64,000 nt of DNA from Burkholderia oklahomensis C6786. GTDB lineage: Bacteria > Pseudomonadota > Gammaproteobacteria > Burkholderiales > Burkholderiaceae. Numbering within the stretch: the first letter of the stretch is position 1; each line of letters opens with the position of its first letter. Of the stretch, positions 47,267 to 58,476 are shown one piece after another. The DNA lies in assembly GCF_000959365.1 (NCBI RefSeq), contig NZ_CP009555.1, positions 2,294,001-2,358,000 of the forward strand, in the 5' to 3' direction. The position numbers and the translations under genes are program-made. The notes beneath the pieces are model-generated. The model was not told the DNA's origin. It did not search any database and worked only from the letters and a program-made list of their open reading frames with translations.

Positions 47267-47818
47267 GTGATCCGCAGATCGTTTTTGATGCTCGTGGGCA
47301 GCGCGGCGCTGCTGTCCGCGTGCGGTTTCAAGCTGCGCGGGCAGCAGGACTACGCGTTCAAGCGTCTGTTCATCGCCGGTGCGCCGCCCGCCGCGGCGGC
47401 GCGGCTCACGCGTCTCGTCGAGGCCGGCAGCGACACGAAGATCGTCAAGACGGCCGACGAGGCGGACGCGGTGCTCAACGTGTCCGAGTCGCGCGGGCAG
47501 GGCACGCTGACGCTCGACCGGTTCGGCACGGTCCAGGAGTACCAGCTCAACTACTCGCTGAACTACACGCTGTTCGGCAAGGACGGCACCGCGCTGATCC
47601 CGCCGAGCACGATCGCGCTCAACCGCGCGATGACGTACAGCGCGCAGTACACGAACGCGAAGGCGCAGGAGTCCGAGATCCTGTTCGCGGACATGCAGAG
47701 CGACGCGATCGATCAGCTGATGCGCCGTCTCGCGATCGTGCGCTCGCTGCATCCGGAGCCGGGCCAGGGCGTGCCCGCCGTCGCGCCGCGCGCGCCGCTG
47801 CCGCCGCCGCCGCTGTGA
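47267..47818 (+). CDS. lptE: LPS-assembly lipoprotein LptE
   Basis: Outer-membrane lipoprotein that plugs LptD and helps deliver lipopolysaccharide to the surface. The 183-residue precursor has a signal peptide with lipobox LLSAC and CGFKLRGQQDYAFKRLFI, the standard LptE start after the lipidated Cys. A short Pro-rich end follows. GTG start at 47267 with AAGGAG 5 nt upstream. The order leuS-lptE-holA is the usual one in proteobacteria and supports the call. Confidence 0.94.
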   Translation: MIRRSFLMLVGSAALLSACGFKLRGQQDYAFKRLFIAGAPPAAAARLTRLVEAGSDTKIVKTADEADAVLNVSESRGQGTLTLDRFGTVQEYQLNYSLNYTLFGKDGTALIPPSTIALNRAMTYSAQYTNAKAQESEILFADMQSDAIDQLMRRLAIVRSLHPEPGQGVPAVAPRAPLPPPPL

Positions 47819-47863
47819 TCGCCGCGTTTTCCATGTCTTGTTCAACGATGAGCGCAGGAATCG

Positions 47864-48952
47864 ATGCAACTGCGACTTGACGCGCTGGAGCCGCATCTCG
47901 CGAAAGGGCTCGCCGGACTGTACGTCGTCTACGGCGACGAGCCGCTGCTCGCGCAGGAGGCGTGCGACCGGATCCGCGCGGCCGCGCGCGCGGCGGGCTT
48001 CACCGAGCGCTCGGTGCATACCGTCGAGCGCGGCTTCGACTGGAGCACGCTGATCGGCGCGAGCCAGGCGATGTCGCTGTTCGGCGACCGGCAACTGGTC
48101 GAGCTGCGGATTCCGTCCGGCAAGCCCGGCAAGGACGGCGCCGACGCGCTGAAGACGCTCGCCGGCGCGGACAACCCGGACGTGCTGATGCTCGTCACGC
48201 TGCCGCGGCTCGATTCGGCGACGCAGAAGTCCGCGTGGTTCACCGCGCTCCTGAACGCGGGCGTCGCGCTGAAGGTCGATCCGGTCGACCGCGCGCAATT
48301 GCCGAACTGGATCGGCCAGCGGCTCGCGCTGCAGGGCCAGCGGGTCGCGCCGGGCGAGGACGGACGGCGCGCGCTCGCGTTCGTCGCCGAGCGCGTCGAG
48401 GGCAATCTGCTCGCCGCGCACCAGGAGATCCAGAAGCTCGGCCTGCTGTATCCGGCCGGCACGCTGACGTTCGAGCAGATCCAGGATGCGGTGCTGAACG
48501 TCGCGCGCTACGACGTGTTCAAGCTCAACGAAGCGATGCTCGCGGGCGACGCCGCGCGGCTCGCGCGGATGATCGACGGCCTGAAAGGCGAGGGCGAGGC
48601 GCTCGTGCTCGTGCTGTGGGCGGTCGTCGAGGAGCTGCGCACGCTGCTCAAGATCAAGCGCGGCGTCGCGGCCGGCAAGCCGCTTGCGGTGCTCGTGCGC
48701 GAGAACCGCGTGTGGGGGCCGCGCGAGCGGCTCGTCGGGCCCGCGCTCTCGCGCGTGTCCGAAGCGGCGCTCGAGCACGCGCTCGCATTCGCCGCGCGAC
48801 TCGATCGGCAGGTCAAGGGGCTCGCCGCGGTGTCGCGCGGCCCGGCGCGCGGCGAGCCGCCGCCGGACCCGTGGGACGGCCTGTTCCAGCTCGCGATGAC
48901 GGTCGCGCGCGCGGCCGGGCCAGGCGGCGATACGCCGCGCCGGCCGGCCTGA
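47864..48952 (+). CDS. holA: DNA polymerase III delta subunit
   Basis: Clamp-loader subunit that opens the beta clamp. The 362-residue protein starts [35 protein letters not shown], the HolA N-terminal block, with later [13 protein letters not shown] and [14 protein letters not shown] regions. It lies 45 nt downstream of lptE in the conserved leuS-lptE-holA order. Confidence 0.94.
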   Translation: MQLRLDALEPHLAKGLAGLYVVYGDEPLLAQEACDRIRAAARAAGFTERSVHTVERGFDWSTLIGASQAMSLFGDRQLVELRIPSGKPGKDGADALKTLAGADNPDVLMLVTLPRLDSATQKSAWFTALLNAGVALKVDPVDRAQLPNWIGQRLALQGQRVAPGEDGRRALAFVAERVEGNLLAAHQEIQKLGLLYPAGTLTFEQIQDAVLNVARYDVFKLNEAMLAGDAARLARMIDGLKGEGEALVLVLWAVVEELRTLLKIKRGVAAGKPLAVLVRENRVWGPRERLVGPALSRVSEAALEHALAFAARLDRQVKGLAAVSRGPARGEPPPDPWDGLFQLAMTVARAAGPGGDTPRRPA

Positions 48953-48973
48953 GCGCGCTTTCGCGCCGGCGCT

Positions 48974-48979
48974 TACAAT
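48974..48979 (+). promoter_or_regulatory. Candidate -10 box (TACAAT) for proA
   Basis: TACAAT lies 125 nt before the proA ATG, directly after the holA stop; no -35 identified. Confidence 0.35.
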
Positions 48980-49103
48980 CCGGCATGAAGCGGCTGCGCG
49001 CCGCCGCGCGACTGCCGGCGCGGCGCCCGGCGCCCGGCGCGCCGCCGGTTTTCCGACAATCGTTTTTCCGCCGCTCGACGCGGCTTGCATTGCGAGTCTC
49101 ACG

Positions 49104-50375
49104 ATGGATATCGATCAGTACATGACGGACGTCGGCCGCCGCGCGCGGCGCGCCTCGCGCGCAATCGCGCGCGCGTCCACCGCGGCGAAGAACGCCGCGC
49201 TCGAAGCGGTCGCGCAGGCGATCGCGCGCGACGCCGACGCGCTGAAGGCCGCCAACGCGCGCGACGTCGCGCGCGCGAAGGAGAAGGGCCTCGACGCGGC
49301 GTTCGTCGATCGTCTGACGCTGTCCGACAAGGCGCTGAAGACGATGATCGAAGGGCTGCGCCAGGTTGCGACGCTGCCGGATCCGATCGGCGAGATCAGC
49401 AACCTCAAGTACCGCCCGAGCGGCATCCAGGTCGGCCAGATGCGCGTGCCGCTCGGCGTGATCGGGATCATCTACGAGTCGCGGCCGAACGTGACGATCG
49501 ACGCGGCCGCGCTCTGCCTGAAGTCCGGCAACGCGACGATCCTGCGCGGCGGCTCGGAAGCGCTCGAATCGAACACGGCGCTCGCGAAGCTGATCGGCGA
49601 GGGGCTCGAGGCGGCGGGGCTGCCGCAGGACGCGGTGCAGGTCGTCGAGACGGCCGATCGCGCGGCGGTCGGCAAGCTGATCACGATGACCGAGTACGTC
49701 GACGTGATCGTGCCGCGCGGCGGCAAGAGCCTGATCGAGCGCCTGATCAACGAGGCGCGCGTGCCGATGATCAAGCATCTCGACGGCATCTGCCACGTGT
49801 ACGTCGACGATCGCGCGAATCTGACGAAGGCGCTCACCGTCTGCGACAACGCGAAGACGCACCGCTACGGCACGTGCAACACGATGGAGACGCTGCTCGT
49901 CGCGCGCGGGATCGCGCCCGCCGTGCTGTCGCCGCTCGGCCGGCTGTATCGCGAGAAGGACGTCGAGCTGCGCGTCGATCCGGACGCGCGCGCGGTGCTT
50001 GAGGCGGCAGGCGTCGGCCCGCTCGTCGACGCAACCGAGGACGACTGGCGCACCGAATATCTCGCGCCCGTGCTCGCGATCAAGATCGTCGACGGCATCG
50101 ATGCGGCAATCGAGCACATCAATCATTACGGCTCCCATCACACCGACGCGATCGTCACCGAAGATCACGACCGCGCGATGCGCTTCTTGCGCGAGGTCGA
50201 TTCGGCGAGCGTGATGGTGAACGCGTCGACGCGCTTCGCCGACGGCTTCGAGTTCGGCCTCGGCGCGGAGATCGGCATCTCGAACGACAAGCTGCACGCG
50301 CGCGGCCCGGTCGGGCTCGAAGGGCTCACGTCGCTGAAGTACGTGGTGCTCGGGCACGGCGAAGGGCGTCAGTGA
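49104..50375 (+). CDS. proA: Gamma-glutamyl phosphate reductase
   Basis: Second step of proline synthesis: NADPH reduction of glutamyl-5-phosphate to the semialdehyde. The 423 residues have the aldehyde-dehydrogenase-like fold: [34 protein letters not shown], and the catalytic cysteine in [36 protein letters not shown] ends the core. hemJ follows after 16 nt. Confidence 0.95.
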   Translation: MDIDQYMTDVGRRARRASRAIARASTAAKNAALEAVAQAIARDADALKAANARDVARAKEKGLDAAFVDRLTLSDKALKTMIEGLRQVATLPDPIGEISNLKYRPSGIQVGQMRVPLGVIGIIYESRPNVTIDAAALCLKSGNATILRGGSEALESNTALAKLIGEGLEAAGLPQDAVQVVETADRAAVGKLITMTEYVDVIVPRGGKSLIERLINEARVPMIKHLDGICHVYVDDRANLTKALTVCDNAKTHRYGTCNTMETLLVARGIAPAVLSPLGRLYREKDVELRVDPDARAVLEAAGVGPLVDATEDDWRTEYLAPVLAIKIVDGIDAAIEHINHYGSHHTDAIVTEDHDRAMRFLREVDSASVMVNASTRFADGFEFGLGAEIGISNDKLHARGPVGLEGLTSLKYVVLGHGEGRQ

Positions 50376-50391
50376 CGGAGGCGACCGATCG

Positions 50392-50814
50392 ATGGCAATG
50401 CTCTGGGTCAAGACCTTCCATATCGTGCTGATCGCGTCGTGGTTCGCGGGGCTCTTCTATCTGCCGCGCATCTACGTGAACCTCGCGATGGAGACCGATC
50501 CCGCCGCGCTCGGGCGTCTGCTCGCGATGGCGCGCAAGCTGTTCCGCTTCATGACGATCATCGCCGTGCCGGCGCTCGCGTGCGGCCTGTGGCTGTGGCT
50601 CGTGATCGGCATCGGGCAGGGGCAGGGATGGATGCACGCGAAGCTCGCGGTCGTGCTGCTGCTCATCGTGTATCACGCATACTGCGGGCATCTGCTGAAG
50701 GTGTTCGAGCGCGGCGAGAACCGCCGCTCGGACAAGTGGTATCGCGTGTTCAACGAGCTGCCGGTGCTCGGGATGCTCGCGGCCGTCGCGCTCGCGGTGA
50801 TCAAGCCGTTCTGA
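50392..50814 (+). CDS. hemJ: Protoporphyrinogen oxidase HemJ
   Basis: Membrane enzyme converting protoporphyrinogen IX to protoporphyrin IX for haem synthesis. In the 140-residue, four-helix protein, WVKTFHIVLIASWFAGLFYLPRIYV near the N-terminus contains the conserved haem-ligand histidine, and MHAKLAVVLLLIVYHAYCG the second. It follows proA closely and ends before a terminator. Confidence 0.92.
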   Translation: MAMLWVKTFHIVLIASWFAGLFYLPRIYVNLAMETDPAALGRLLAMARKLFRFMTIIAVPALACGLWLWLVIGIGQGQGWMHAKLAVVLLLIVYHAYCGHLLKVFERGENRRSDKWYRVFNELPVLGMLAAVALAVIKPF

Positions 50815-50881
50815 GCGCGGGCGGCGGGCGGCGCGGCCGCTGTCGCTGGCCCGTCACCGTTTCGGCGGATTTGCCGTCTAG

Positions 50882-50912
50882 AAAGCCCCGGTCCCTGCGG
50901 CCGGGGCTTTTT
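50882..50912 (+). terminator. Rho-independent terminator after hemJ
   Basis: AAAGCCCCGG at 50882-50891 pairs with CCGGGGCTTT at 50901-50910, followed by further T. Confidence 0.9.
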
Positions 50913-50991
50913 CGTTGGGAGTCGAGTCGGGCGAAGTGGCGGCGGCGCACGCCGGGTGGCCGTCGCGCTGTCGGCTCCGGCGCATGGCTCC

Positions 50992-51033
50992 GGCTCAAGG
51001 CTCAAGGCTCAAGGCTCAAGGCTCAAGGCTCAC
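50992..51033. repeat. Heptamer tandem repeat, 5 exact copies plus one variant of GGCTCAA
   Basis: Units start at 50992, 50999, 51006, 51013 and 51020; a sixth (51027-51033) reads GGCTCAC. It lies in the spacer between the hemJ terminator and the stop codon of convergent hexR. Confidence 0.93.
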
Positions 51034-51054
51034 GCGTCGGAATCGTGCGCGCCT

Positions 51055-51963
51055 CTAGTCTTTCACGCCCTCGACGTCCCGCGCGATCTTCACCGCGTCC
51101 TTGGGCGCATCCTTCGCCGCCTTCGCATCGGCACCGATCCGCCGCCGCGTGATCGCCTCCTTCGCGCGGCCGAGCCGGTCGACGAGCTCGGGGCCGCGCC
51201 GCAGCGCGACGCCGACCGCGAGAATGTCGCCGATCGCGAGATGCGACATCCGCGATGTCATCGGCGAGAACACGTCGGTTTCCTCGGCGACGTTCGACGC
51301 GAGGCTCACTGTCGAGAGCTGCGCGAGCGGCGAGTGGCTGTGCGTGATCGAGACGACCTTCGCGCCGCACGCGAGCGCCGCGCGCGCGGCGTCGACGATG
51401 TCGCGCGTGCGTCCGGTGTTCGAGATCGCGACGACGACGTCGTTCGCGCCGAGGAGCGCCGCCGACATCGAGAACGTGTGCGGATCCGAATACGCGACGC
51501 TCGGCACGCCGAGCCGGAAGAACTTGTGCTGGATGTCCTGCGCGGCGATGCCGGAGCCGCCCGCGCCGTAGAACTCGATCCGCGACGCGCGCGACAGCAG
51601 ATCGATCGCATCGGCGACGCTCGTCGCCGACAGGTTGTTGCGCACCTCGATCAGCGCGCCGATCGTGCGGTCGAACACCTTGCCGATGATGCCGGGCGCG
51701 CGCTCGTCGGGCTCGACGTCGCGATAGACCGACGCGACGCCCGGCGCGACGCTTTGCGCGAGCCGGATCTTGAACTCGCGAAAGCCGCTGCAGCCGAGCG
51801 CCTGGCAAAAGCGCGCGATCGTCGGCTGGCTCGCGCCCGCGAGGGCGGCGAGCTCGGTCATCGACAGATCGAGCACCTCGCGCGGCGCGGCGAGCACGAA
51901 GTCGGCAAGCTTGCGCTCGGACGGGCGGAGCTGGGCGCGGATCGCCTCGATACGGGGAAGCAT
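51055..51963 (-). CDS. hexR: RpiR/MurR-family regulator HexR
   Basis: A 302-residue regulator with an N-terminal helix-turn-helix (LSMTELAALAGASQPTIARFCQALGCSGFREFKIRL) and a C-terminal SIS sugar-phosphate domain (RIEFYGAGGSGIAAQDIQHKF; VVAISNTGRTRDIVDAA). The HexR assignment rests on its divergent position to edd-eda and on two HexR-like palindromes in the shared gap. HexR proteins usually repress Entner-Doudoroff genes and release DNA on binding 2-keto-3-deoxy-6-phosphogluconate. Confidence 0.9.
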   Translation of the reverse strand: MLPRIEAIRAQLRPSERKLADFVLAAPREVLDLSMTELAALAGASQPTIARFCQALGCSGFREFKIRLAQSVAPGVASVYRDVEPDERAPGIIGKVFDRTIGALIEVRNNLSATSVADAIDLLSRASRIEFYGAGGSGIAAQDIQHKFFRLGVPSVAYSDPHTFSMSAALLGANDVVVAISNTGRTRDIVDAARAALACGAKVVSITHSHSPLAQLSTVSLASNVAEETDVFSPMTSRMSHLAIGDILAVGVALRRGPELVDRLGRAKEAITRRRIGADAKAAKDAPKDAVKIARDVEGVKD

Positions 51964-52016
51964 GGTGCGAAAGGGCGCGTGGAATGACGGAATGGACGGC
52001 TAGTATCGCGATTGTT

Positions 52017-52033
52017 TTGTAGAAAATCTACAA
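52017..52033. promoter_or_regulatory. HexR-like operator 1
   Basis: TTGTAG-AAAAT-CTACAA is a perfect 6-5-6 palindrome, fitting the TGTAR-N5-YTACA pattern I know for HexR. It is 54 bp upstream of hexR and may mediate autoregulation. Confidence 0.75.
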
Positions 52034-52159
52034 GAATTTTCTAGCGATTCGAGTGACGGAGATTGCGATGGGTCAGGGTTAACGCTAGGTACGTATCCTG
52101 TATTTATAGGCAATAGCGTTTCGTTATCGATTGCCTTGCTGCGCTGCGAGATTGCGGGC

Positions 52160-52176
52160 TTGTAGTTTTTCTACTA
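52160..52176. promoter_or_regulatory. HexR-like operator 2
   Basis: TTGTAG-TTTTT-CTACTA repeats the first site with one mismatch, 86 bp before the edd start. Two like sites in one gap argue against chance. Confidence 0.65.
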
Positions 52177-52261
52177 AACTCGCGCCGTTCGTCCGCCGAG
52201 TCGGACGTCCCCACGATTCCAGCTTGCCGGCCTCGCCCGGCTCATGTGAGGAGCGCCCAGC

Positions 52262-54115
52262 ATGGCCACGCTGCACCCCACTCTTGCGTCCGTCACCGAG
52301 CGCGTGATCGCGCGCAGCCGACCGACCCGCCAAGCCTATCTCGCCCGCATCGACGCCGCGCAAGGCCGCTTTCCGGCGCGCGGCGCGCTGTCGTGCGCGA
52401 ACCTCGCGCACGGCTTCGCGGGCCTCGAAGGCAGCGACAAGTTCGCGATCAAGGCGATTCGCGAGCCGAACATCGGCATCGTGTCGGCGTACAACGAGAT
52501 GCTGTCTGCGCACGCGCCGTACAAGAACTTCCCCGACATCATCAAGACGGCCGCGCGCGAGCGCGGCGGCGTCGCGCAATTCGCGGGCGGCGTGCCGGCG
52601 ATGTGCGACGGCGTCACGCAGGGCAATCCGGGGATGGAGCTGTCGCTCTTCTCGCGCGAAGTGATCGCGATGAGCACGGCGGTCGCGCTCACGCACAACA
52701 TGTTCGATGCGGCCCTTTGTCTCGGCATCTGCGACAAGATCGTGCCGGGTCTCTTGATCGGCGCGCTGCAGTTCGGCCATCTGCCGACGATCTTCGTGCC
52801 GGCCGGCCCGATGACGAGCGGCCTCTCGAACGACGACAAGGCAAAGATCCGCCAGCAGTTCGCGACCGGCCAGGTCGGCCGCGACGCGCTGCTCGAAGCG
52901 GAATCGGCTGCGTATCACGGCCACGGCACCTGCACGTTCTACGGCACCGCGAACAGCAACCAGATGCTGATGGAAGTGATGGGGCTGCATCTGCCGGGCG
53001 CGGCGTTCATTCATCCGCACACGCCGCTGCGCGATGCGCTGACGGCCGAGGCCGCGCGCCGCGTGCTCGATCTGACGGTCGAGCGCGGCAACTACACGCC
53101 GATCGGCCACGTGATCGACGAGAAGGCGATCGTCAACGGGATCGTCGCGCTGCTCGCGACGGGCGGCTCGACGAACCACACGCTGCACCTCGTCGCGATC
53201 GCGCGCGCGGCGGGCGTCCTGATCGACTGGGACGACTTCGACGCGCTGTCGGCCGCGGTGCCGCTCCTCGCGAAGATCTATCCGAACGGCAAGGCCGACG
53301 TGAACCATTTCCACGCGGCGGGCGGCATCGCGTTCCTCGTGCGCAACCTGCTCGAAGGCGGACTGCTGCACGAAGACGTGACGACGGTCGCGGGCAAGGG
53401 GCTTGCGCACTACACGCACGAGCCGCGCCTCATCGACGGCAAGCCGACGTGGGTGCCGGGCGTCGACGCGAGCGCCGACGACAAGGTGCTGCGGCCGATC
53501 GACGCACCGTTCCAGCCGGACGGCGGGCTGCGCCTGATGCAGGGGCGTCTCGGCCGCGGCGTGATCAAGATTTCGGCGGTCGCGCCCGAGCACCGCCGGG
53601 TGAAGGCCCCGGCGATCGTGTTCGATTCGCAGGAAGCGGTGCAGGCCGCGTTCGACGCGGGCGAGTTGAAGCGCGATTTCGTCGCGGTGGTGCGCTTCCA
53701 GGGCGCGCGCGCGAACGGGATGCCGGAGCTGCATCGGCTCACGCCGCTGCTCGGCGTGCTGCAGGACCAGGGCTTTCACGTCGCGCTCGTGACGGACGGC
53801 CGGATGTCGGGTGCGTCGGGCAAGGTGCCGGCCGTGATCCACGTGTCGCCCGAGGCACTGTTGAGCGGCCCGCTCGGCAAGGTGCAAACCGGCGATACGA
53901 TCGTGATCGACGCGGAAGCCGGCGTGCTCGACGTCGACATCGACGACGCGCAGTGGGCGGCGCGCGCGGTCGCGCGGCCCGCGCATCAGGCAGAAAACGA
54001 AGTCGGCTTCGGCCGCGAGTTGTTCGGCGTGTTCCGTGCGGCGGCCGCGCCGGCGGAACAGGGCGCGTCGGTGTTCGGCGCGTTGGTGGGCGAAGCGGCC
54101 CACGTCACCGTATAA
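52262..54115 (+). CDS. edd: 6-phosphogluconate dehydratase
   Basis: Iron-sulphur dehydratase converting 6-phosphogluconate to KDPG, first step of the Entner-Doudoroff pathway. The 617-residue protein belongs to the IlvD/Edd family, with [52 protein letters not shown] (cluster cysteines) and [15 protein letters not shown]. eda follows after 19 nt, and hexR is divergent. Confidence 0.95.
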   Translation: MATLHPTLASVTERVIARSRPTRQAYLARIDAAQGRFPARGALSCANLAHGFAGLEGSDKFAIKAIREPNIGIVSAYNEMLSAHAPYKNFPDIIKTAARERGGVAQFAGGVPAMCDGVTQGNPGMELSLFSREVIAMSTAVALTHNMFDAALCLGICDKIVPGLLIGALQFGHLPTIFVPAGPMTSGLSNDDKAKIRQQFATGQVGRDALLEAESAAYHGHGTCTFYGTANSNQMLMEVMGLHLPGAAFIHPHTPLRDALTAEAARRVLDLTVERGNYTPIGHVIDEKAIVNGIVALLATGGSTNHTLHLVAIARAAGVLIDWDDFDALSAAVPLLAKIYPNGKADVNHFHAAGGIAFLVRNLLEGGLLHEDVTTVAGKGLAHYTHEPRLIDGKPTWVPGVDASADDKVLRPIDAPFQPDGGLRLMQGRLGRGVIKISAVAPEHRRVKAPAIVFDSQEAVQAAFDAGELKRDFVAVVRFQGARANGMPELHRLTPLLGVLQDQGFHVALVTDGRMSGASGKVPAVIHVSPEALLSGPLGKVQTGDTIVIDAEAGVLDVDIDDAQWAARAVARPAHQAENEVGFGRELFGVFRAAAAPAEQGASVFGALVGEAAHVTV

Positions 54116-54134
54116 GCGAAAAGGAGTCGCATTG

Positions 54135-54761
54135 ATGAAGACGATTAGCGAGATCGTGAAGCTGGGCCCGGTGATTCCGGTGCTCGCGTTCGATTCGGCC
54201 GAACAGGGCGAACAAGTGTCGCGCGCGCTCCACGCGGGCGGCGTGAAGGTGCTCGAGATCACGCTGCGCACGGCAGCCGGCCTCGAAGCGATCCGGCGCG
54301 CGAGCGAGCTTGCCGACGACATCGTCGTCGGCGTCGGCACGATCACGAAGCCCGAGCAGTGCGCGCTCGCGAAGCAGGCGGGCGCGAAGTTCGGCGTATC
54401 GCCCGGCCTGACGAAGGAGATGCACCAGGCGGCCGTCGACGCCGGCCTGCCGCTATTGCCCGGCGTGATGACGCCGACCGACATCATCGTCGCGCTCGAG
54501 CTCGGCTACGAGATCGTCAAGTTCTTCCCCGCGCAGCAGGCGGGCGGCGTGCCGATGCTGCAGGCGTTCCACGGCCCGTTCCCGACGCTCAGGTTCTGCC
54601 CGACGGGCGGCATCACCGCCGAGACCGCGCCCAACTTCCTGAAGCTGCCGAACGTCGTGTGCGTCGGCGGCTCGTGGCTGACGCCGAAGGCGGCGCTCGC
54701 CGCGCAGGACTGGGCGGAGGTCACGCGCCTCGCGCAGGCCGCGAGCAGTCTCGCACGCTGA
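54135..54761 (+). CDS. eda: KDPG aldolase
   Basis: Cleaves 2-keto-3-deoxy-6-phosphogluconate to pyruvate and glyceraldehyde 3-phosphate. From ATG 54135 (AAGGAG 8 nt upstream) the protein is 208 residues, with Glu41 and Arg45 in VLEITLRT, GVGTITKPEQ, GVSPGLT, and the Schiff-base Lys129 in IVKFFPAQ. It is co-transcribed with edd and is distinct from the KDPGal aldolase dgoA at 12191. Confidence 0.95.
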   Translation: MKTISEIVKLGPVIPVLAFDSAEQGEQVSRALHAGGVKVLEITLRTAAGLEAIRRASELADDIVVGVGTITKPEQCALAKQAGAKFGVSPGLTKEMHQAAVDAGLPLLPGVMTPTDIIVALELGYEIVKFFPAQQAGGVPMLQAFHGPFPTLRFCPTGGITAETAPNFLKLPNVVCVGGSWLTPKAALAAQDWAEVTRLAQAASSLAR

Positions 54762-54841
54762 ACGCCGCCGAATGAACGCATGCGGAAACCTTCGGATGAA
54801 ACAATCGATCTGGTTGTTTTTTCCGAGGGTTTTTGCTTATG

Positions 54842-54851
54842 GAACCGGTTC
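54842..54851. promoter_or_regulatory. LacI/GntR-type operator-like palindrome before gntP
   Basis: The perfect palindrome GAACCGGTTC, within TATGGAACCGGTTCTAT, has the AACCGGTT core of LacI-family operators such as the E. coli gluconate repressor site. It is 132 bp before gntP. No LacI-family gene lies in this window. Confidence 0.5.
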
Positions 54852-54874
54852 TATCGCGGCCCGTTAAACAAAAG

Positions 54875-54880
54875 TAAAAT
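54875..54880 (+). promoter_or_regulatory. Candidate -10 box (TAAAAT) for gntP
   Basis: TAAAAT, 24 bp downstream of the GAACCGGTTC palindrome and 102 nt before the gntP ATG; the palindrome would then overlap the -35 region. Confidence 0.4.
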
Positions 54881-54982
54881 TCAGCGTCCTGACGGGCGGG
54901 CGAGCCGCCTCGTTTCGGAGACCTGCATAGTCGGACGGCGGCTCGCCGCGTCCGGCCCGATAATCCCAAGGAGGAGTGCTAC

Positions 54983-56344
54983 ATGGGGGCTGTCCAAGGC
55001 AGCATGCTGCTGATTTACACCGTGATCGCGATCGCGGTGCTGATCCTGATGATCGCGCGCTACAAGGTCTATCCGTTCCTCGTGCTCATCATCGTGTCGC
55101 TCGGTCTCGGCCTCGTGGTCGGCATGCCGATGGACAAGATCGTGAAATCGTTCGAAGCGGGGACGGGCGGCACGCTCGGCCATATCGCGATCGTCGTCGG
55201 TCTCGGCACGATGCTCGGCAAGATGATGGCCGAGTCGGGCGGCGCCGAGCGGATCGCGACCACGCTGATCGACTGGTTCGGCGAGAAGAACATCCACTGG
55301 GCGATGATGTTCGTCGCGATCATCGTCGGCCTGCCGGTCTTCTTCGAAGTCGGCTTCGTGCTGCTGATCCCGATCGCGTTCAACGTCGCGAAGCGCACCG
55401 GCAAGTCGCTCCTCGTCGTCGGCCTGCCGATGGTCGCCGGCCTGTCCGTCGTGCACGGCCTGATTCCGCCGCACCCGGCGGCGCTCCTCGCCGTCCAGCA
55501 ATACGGCGCCGACATCGGCAAGACGATCGCCTACGGGCTTATCGTCGGCGTGCCGACCGCGATCGTCGCCGGTCCGCTCTTCGCGCTCACGATCTCGAAA
55601 TTCGTGAAGCTGCCGGAAAACAACCCGCTCGCCGCGCAATTCGTCGAGACTCGCGCGCCGGGCGAGAAGCGCGAGCTGCCGGGCTTCGGCATCACGCTGT
55701 TCACGATCCTGCTGCCCGTCGTGCTGATGCTCGTCGGCAGCTGGGCCGATCTCATCTTCGCGCCGAAGTCGCTGCCGAACAATCTGCTGCGCTTCGCCGG
55801 CAACTCGGACGTCGCGCTCCTGATCGCCGTGCTCGTGAGCTTCTTCACGTTCGGCAAGCTGCAAGGCTTCAAGCGCGACCAGATCCAGAAATTCTGCGGC
55901 GAATGTCTTGCGCCGATCGCGGGCATCACGCTGATCGTCGGCGCAGGCGGCGGCTTTGGCGGTATCCTGCGCGACAGCGGCATCTCGCAGCAGATCGTCG
56001 CGACCGCGACGCACGCGAACCTGTCGCCGCTCCTGCTCGGCTGGTTCGTCGCGGCGCTGATCCGTCTCGCGACGGGCTCGGCGACGGTCGCGATGACGAC
56101 CGCCTGCGGCATCGTCGCGCCGATCGCGGCGGCCTCGGGCGTCACGGTCAAGCCGGAGCTGCTGGTGCTCGCGACGGGGTCGGGTTCGCTGATCTTCTCG
56201 CACGTGAACGATGGCGGCTTCTGGCTGATCAAGGAATATTTCGGGATGACCGTGGGCCAGACGTTCAAGACCTGGACGCTGCTCGAAACGATCATCTCGC
56301 TGCTCGGCCTGACGTTTACGCTGGTGCTGAGCGCGGTTCTGTAA
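54983..56344 (+). CDS. gntP: Gluconate:H+ symporter
   Basis: A 453-residue inner-membrane permease of the GntP family with about twelve hydrophobic segments. LGTMLGKMMAESGGAERIATTLI, GLPVFFEVGFVLLIPI, HGLIPPHPAALLA and SLIFSHVNDGGFWLIKEYFG are characteristic. AAGGAGGAG lies 6 nt upstream of ATG 54983. It feeds the kinase encoded 12 nt downstream, whose product goes to edd and eda. Confidence 0.95.
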   Translation: MGAVQGSMLLIYTVIAIAVLILMIARYKVYPFLVLIIVSLGLGLVVGMPMDKIVKSFEAGTGGTLGHIAIVVGLGTMLGKMMAESGGAERIATTLIDWFGEKNIHWAMMFVAIIVGLPVFFEVGFVLLIPIAFNVAKRTGKSLLVVGLPMVAGLSVVHGLIPPHPAALLAVQQYGADIGKTIAYGLIVGVPTAIVAGPLFALTISKFVKLPENNPLAAQFVETRAPGEKRELPGFGITLFTILLPVVLMLVGSWADLIFAPKSLPNNLLRFAGNSDVALLIAVLVSFFTFGKLQGFKRDQIQKFCGECLAPIAGITLIVGAGGGFGGILRDSGISQQIVATATHANLSPLLLGWFVAALIRLATGSATVAMTTACGIVAPIAAASGVTVKPELLVLATGSGSLIFSHVNDGGFWLIKEYFGMTVGQTFKTWTLLETIISLLGLTFTLVLSAVL

Positions 56345-56356
56345 AAGGGGTAGTCA

Positions 56357-56878
56357 ATGATTCTGATCGCAATGGGCGTGTCGGGCGCGGGCAAGTCGCG
56401 GATCGGCGAGATGCTCGCGGAACGCCTGTCGTGCAGCTATACCGACGGCGACGCGTTTCACAGCGCCGCCAACAAGGAAAAGATGCACCACGGCATTCCG
56501 CTCACCGACGAAGACCGCTGGCCGTGGCTCCAGTCGATCCGCGACGCCATCGAGGCGAAGCAGCGCGCGGGCGAGACGGCCGTGTTCACGTGCTCGTCGC
56601 TCAAGCGCGCGTACCGCGACATCCTGCGCGGCAACGATCGCGACGTGCGCTTCGTTTATCTGAAGGGCTCGTTCGACATGCTGCGCGAGCGGCTGAAGAC
56701 GCGCACCGGGCACTTCTTCGATCCGTCGCTGCTGCAAAGCCAGCTCGACACGCTCGAGGAGCCGGGTCCGGACGAGGCGATCGAGGTCGGCATCGAGCTC
56801 ACGCCGGACGAGATCGTCGATCGCGTGATGAGCCGGCTCGGCGGCGAGCGGCAGCAACAGCAACAACAACAGCAGTGA
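56357..56878 (+). CDS. gntK: Gluconokinase with polyglutamine tail
   Basis: Phosphorylates gluconate to 6-phosphogluconate. In the 173-residue P-loop kinase GVSGAGKS at residues 7-14 is the Walker A; DGDAFHSAANKEKMHHGIPLTDEDRWPWL is split across the substrate-binding region, and VYLKGSFDMLRERLKTR follows. The last eight residues are all Gln, encoded by mixed CAG and CAA codons (56852-56875), a feature not expected in the family and probably from repeat expansion. It follows gntP by 12 nt. Confidence 0.93.
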   Translation: MILIAMGVSGAGKSRIGEMLAERLSCSYTDGDAFHSAANKEKMHHGIPLTDEDRWPWLQSIRDAIEAKQRAGETAVFTCSSLKRAYRDILRGNDRDVRFVYLKGSFDMLRERLKTRTGHFFDPSLLQSQLDTLEEPGPDEAIEVGIELTPDEIVDRVMSRLGGERQQQQQQQQ

Positions 56879-56932
56879 CGGCGTGCGGCCGCATCGCGGC
56901 CGCCGCTGCCGTTCGCCGCAGCCGCAGCAAAA

Positions 56933-56960
56933 AGAAAGGCGCCCCGCGGGGCGCCTTTCT
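56933..56960. terminator. Bidirectional hairpin between gntK and purB
   Basis: A perfect 13-bp stem (56933-56945 with 56948-56960), GC-rich with AAAG/CTTT ends, lies between the convergent genes. T-runs on either side are short. Confidence 0.75.
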
Positions 56961-56980
56961 CATGGCGTCGTCGACGCGCG

Positions 56981-58396
<1,416 letters not shown>

Positions 58397-58476
58397 TCAA
58401 ACGGTGAAGGGGAGAACCGCGAATTTTACCATCGGCGCGCGGCCGCCCGGCCGCCGCGCGCCGTCATCGAAAAAGC

